Assembly: GCA_001513045.1 (NCBI GenBank)
Contig: LFSB01000045.1
Span: 37,510 to 101,509 of the forward strand
Length of the DNA stretch: 64,000 nucleotides
Direction of reading: 5' to 3'
Source: Clostridiales bacterium DTU089
GTDB taxonomy: Bacteria; Bacillota; Clostridia; Oscillospirales; Acutalibacteraceae
Part shown: positions 62,608 to 64,000 of the stretch, piece by piece
Position numbering within the stretch: the first letter of the stretch is position 1
Layout of the letters: each line of letters opens with the position of its first letter
Made by a program: the position numbers and the translations under genes
The notes under the pieces: model-generated
What the model was told of the DNA's origin: nothing
Seen by the model: the letters and a program-made list of their open reading frames with translations, nothing else
Database searches by the model: none

Positions 62608-63048
62608 TCACATACAGAAAAGATAGTAGATAAGCCCGTATACCGAGGCGCTCGCGCAGCCGTAGGCAATTACTGGACCTGCTATCGTGAAAATTTTTGC
62701 ACCTGTTCCGAGTATGTGCCCCTCAGCCTTGAATTCCAGTGCCGGCGACACAACCGCATTGGCAAAGCCCGTGATGGGAACTATTGTTCCCGCGCCCGCA
62801 TGCTTGGCTATTTTGTCAAAGATTCCTATGCCGGTAAGAATCGCTGTTATTGCAATCAGAGTAACCGTGACCGCAGCCGAGGACTCCTTTTCGGAAAGCC
62901 CCGAATTTGTATAAAGAGTTTTAAAAAGCTGACCTATTACGCAGATGAGTCCGCCGATACAAAATGCCTTTACCATGTTTAAAAGCTTGGGAGAGTTAGG
63001 GGAAGCCTTTTTTGTCATATCATCGTATTCGTTGTTTGTTACTTTCAT
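62608..63048 (-). CDS. spoVAC: Stage V sporulation protein AC
   Basis: Membrane component (mechanosensitive-type channel) for dipicolinate release. 146 residues, with about five helices: KAFCIGGLICVIGQ (about 27-40), VTLIAITAILTGIGIFDKIAKHAGAG (split; about 62-87) and PITGFANAVVSPALEFK (about 91-107), all typical SpoVAC. Its start is preceded by GGAAAGGAACGGTCATAAAT, the same last 20 or so bases as the 130-bp repeat. Confidence 0.94.
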   Translation of the reverse strand: MKVTNNEYDDMTKKASPNSPKLLNMVKAFCIGGLICVIGQLFKTLYTNSGLSEKESSAAVTVTLIAITAILTGIGIFDKIAKHAGAGTIVPITGFANAVVSPALEFKAEGHILGTGAKIFTIAGPVIAYGCASASVYGLIYYLFCM

Positions 63049-63219
63049 ATTTATGACCGTTCCTTTCCGTTTTGTTGCGTTTCTTTTTCTATATTCTTTT
63101 CATAATGCAGTAAAATATACAAAAATTCACATTTTATACCTTGACTTGCTTGCGGCAATGAAATAAACTGAATACAAAGCATCGGAAAGGTGGCGAGGGG
63201 CGAAAAATCGCCTTGTACT

Positions 63220-63900
63220 ATGAGTCTTATACAGGTCAAGGATTTATACAAAATATATAACCCCGGTGAGAATGAGGTTCGCGCTCTTGACGGAATATCC
63301 CTGAGCGTTGAGCACGGCGAATTTCTTGCCATAATCGGTCAGTCCGGCTCGGGAAAATCCACGTTCATGAATATGCTCGGCTTGCTTGATGTCCCGACGA
63401 GCGGCGAGTATTATCTTGACGGCATAAATGTTTCCACTATGGATGATGACCGTCTTTCGGATATCCGAAACCGGGAAATAGGCTTTATCTTTCAGGGCTT
63501 CAACCTCATACCGAGCCTTACCGCACAGGGCAATGTCGAGCTGCCGCTGGTTTACAGAGGAATGAAGGCGGAGGAAAGGCAAAAGCTTTCAAATGAGGCG
63601 CTTGAGCGTGTAGGCCTGTCAAACCGTAAAAAGCATCTTCCCTCGCAGATGTCCGGCGGTCAGCAGCAGCGTGTGGCAATCGCAAGAGCAGTTGCGGCAA
63701 GACCCCCTATAATAATGGCGGATGAGCCGACCGGAAACCTCGATTCGCGTGCCGGCGAGGAGGTTATGAGAATACTTCACGAGCTCAACGACGAGGGACG
63801 CACAATAGTGCTCATAACCCATGACAACGGCATTGCCGCAACAGCTAAGAGGGTTGTGCGAATTCAGGACGGCAGAATAATTGATGATTATATGAATTGA
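63220..63900 (+). CDS. ABC transporter ATP-binding protein, MacB/LolD type
   Basis: A 226-residue ATPase. Walker A GQSGSGKST (about 40-48), Q-loop FQGFNLIP (about 93-100), signature MSGGQQQRVAIARA (about 142-155), Walker B IIMADEPTGNLD (about 163-174) and the LITHD switch (about 195-199), all of the MacB/LolD/FtsE subgroup. Start at 63220 is uncertain: the only GAGGGG lies 19 nt upstream, with a GGCGA/TCGCC hairpin between. The permease expected next is not seen (see 63940). Confidence 0.9.
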   Translation: MSLIQVKDLYKIYNPGENEVRALDGISLSVEHGEFLAIIGQSGSGKSTFMNMLGLLDVPTSGEYYLDGINVSTMDDDRLSDIRNREIGFIFQGFNLIPSLTAQGNVELPLVYRGMKAEERQKLSNEALERVGLSNRKKHLPSQMSGGQQQRVAIARAVAARPPIIMADEPTGNLDSRAGEEVMRILHELNDEGRTIVLITHDNGIAATAKRVVRIQDGRIIDDYMN

Positions 63901-63939
63901 CCCCAAACAACTAATACACAAAACCGCCGCAAGGAGCAT

Positions 63940-64000
63940 ATGAACCGCCCCCTGTCAAGTAGACAATTAAAATAAATAAAAAACGGATGGATTATTTTTA
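63940..64000 (+). other. Possible 5' remnant of a permease gene cut by an insertion end
   Basis: AAGGAG (63931-63936) and ATG at 63940 look like the true start of a next gene, but the frame stops after 11 codons. From 63953 on, TGTCAAGTAGACA followed by an A/T-rich run recalls terminal sequences of insertion elements. The transposase would lie beyond the window edge. Confidence 0.3.

Noticed and set aside
63101..63135. A sigma-G-type promoter for spoVAC (CATTATG with GAATT upstream on the minus strand)
   Set aside because: Spacing is 16 instead of about 18 and both boxes deviate; suggestive but not supportable by eye.
1..64000. CRISPR array, prophage or conjugative element
   Set aside because: No regularly spaced direct repeats, integrase, capsid or relaxase-like genes were seen on either strand.

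Overview
The window is a compact, gene-dense chromosomal segment of a spore-forming, Gram-positive-type bacterium. The best fit is class Clostridia (Bacillota), probably an uncultured Oscillospirales-like lineage; that placement is inference from gene content. The supporting evidence is spoVAC/spoVAD, a PdaA-type cortex deacetylase, an LCP wall ligase, Shine-Dalgarno sites of the AGGAGG type with many GTG/TTG starts, TTGACA-17-TATAAT promoters, and the order SRP RNA-dnaX-ybaB-recR and smpB-ssrA. No phage, plasmid or CRISPR locus is visible.

Layout. 1-2651: 5' part of a very large secreted class-3-type lipase with RTX-like calcium repeats (minus strand, runs off the left edge). 2.8-4.8 kb: a DUF5058-type membrane pair and a YfcE-type phosphoesterase. 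4.85-5.85 kb: a tightly overlapping cassette of three uncharacterised small proteins. 5.8-10 kb: gltX-glnS-membrane protein operon. 10.1-10.5 kb: RNase P RNA. 10.5-20.8 kb: small envelope and housekeeping genes (DUF6054, COG2426, Nudix, LCP, LuxR-type regulator, class B PBP, trmL, pdxY-like kinase, pdaA-like deacetylase, VanY-like carboxypeptidase). 20.8-27 kb: pyrE, radC, uvrB, uvrA. 27-33.9 kb: S1-domain protein, DUF951, prfA, Sua5/TsaC, coaE, lytic transglycosylase, M18 aminopeptidase, GDPD. 34-40 kb: Gfo/Idh/MocA oxidoreductase, GPH-type symporter, two U32 proteins. 39.9-45.2 kb: aroB-aroA-aroC-(chorismate mutase/aroE/aroK fusion)-aroQ, covering every shikimate step except DAHP synthase and adding chorismate mutase. 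45.2-47.3 kb: an SOS-controlled radical SAM/DUF4130 pair. 47.4-52.5 kb: MIF-like tautomerase, beta-CASP nuclease, MmcQ/YjbR protein, a CAU tRNA, a lipoprotein, a TIM-barrel isomerase and nrdR. 52.6-55.6 kb: two secreted enzymes (ceramidase-like and PHP). 55.7-59.5 kb: SRP RNA, dnaX, ybaB, recR, smpB, tmRNA. 59.7-61 kb: ccdA-tlpA redox pair. 61.3-63 kb: spoVAC-spoVAD plus a coupled 53-residue membrane ORF. 63.2-64 kb: a MacB/LolD-type ATPase followed by what looks like a cut-off next gene.

The most unusual signals are: (i) a 130-bp, multi-hairpin, about 94% identical repeat sitting in two operon gaps, directly before glnS and before spoVAD, and carrying the ribosome-binding site; (ii) two LexA-type boxes embedded in the promoter of the radical SAM/DUF4130 pair; (iii) a tiny one-helix protein coupled to spoVAD where spoVAE would be expected; (iv) the three-domain chorismate mutase-AroE-AroK fusion in a near-complete pathway cluster; (v) the three-gene cassette of unknown function at 4.85-5.85 kb; and (vi) the RTX-repeat lipase in a Gram-positive-type genome. 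All coordinates were read by eye; family names come from motif recognition, not database searches.
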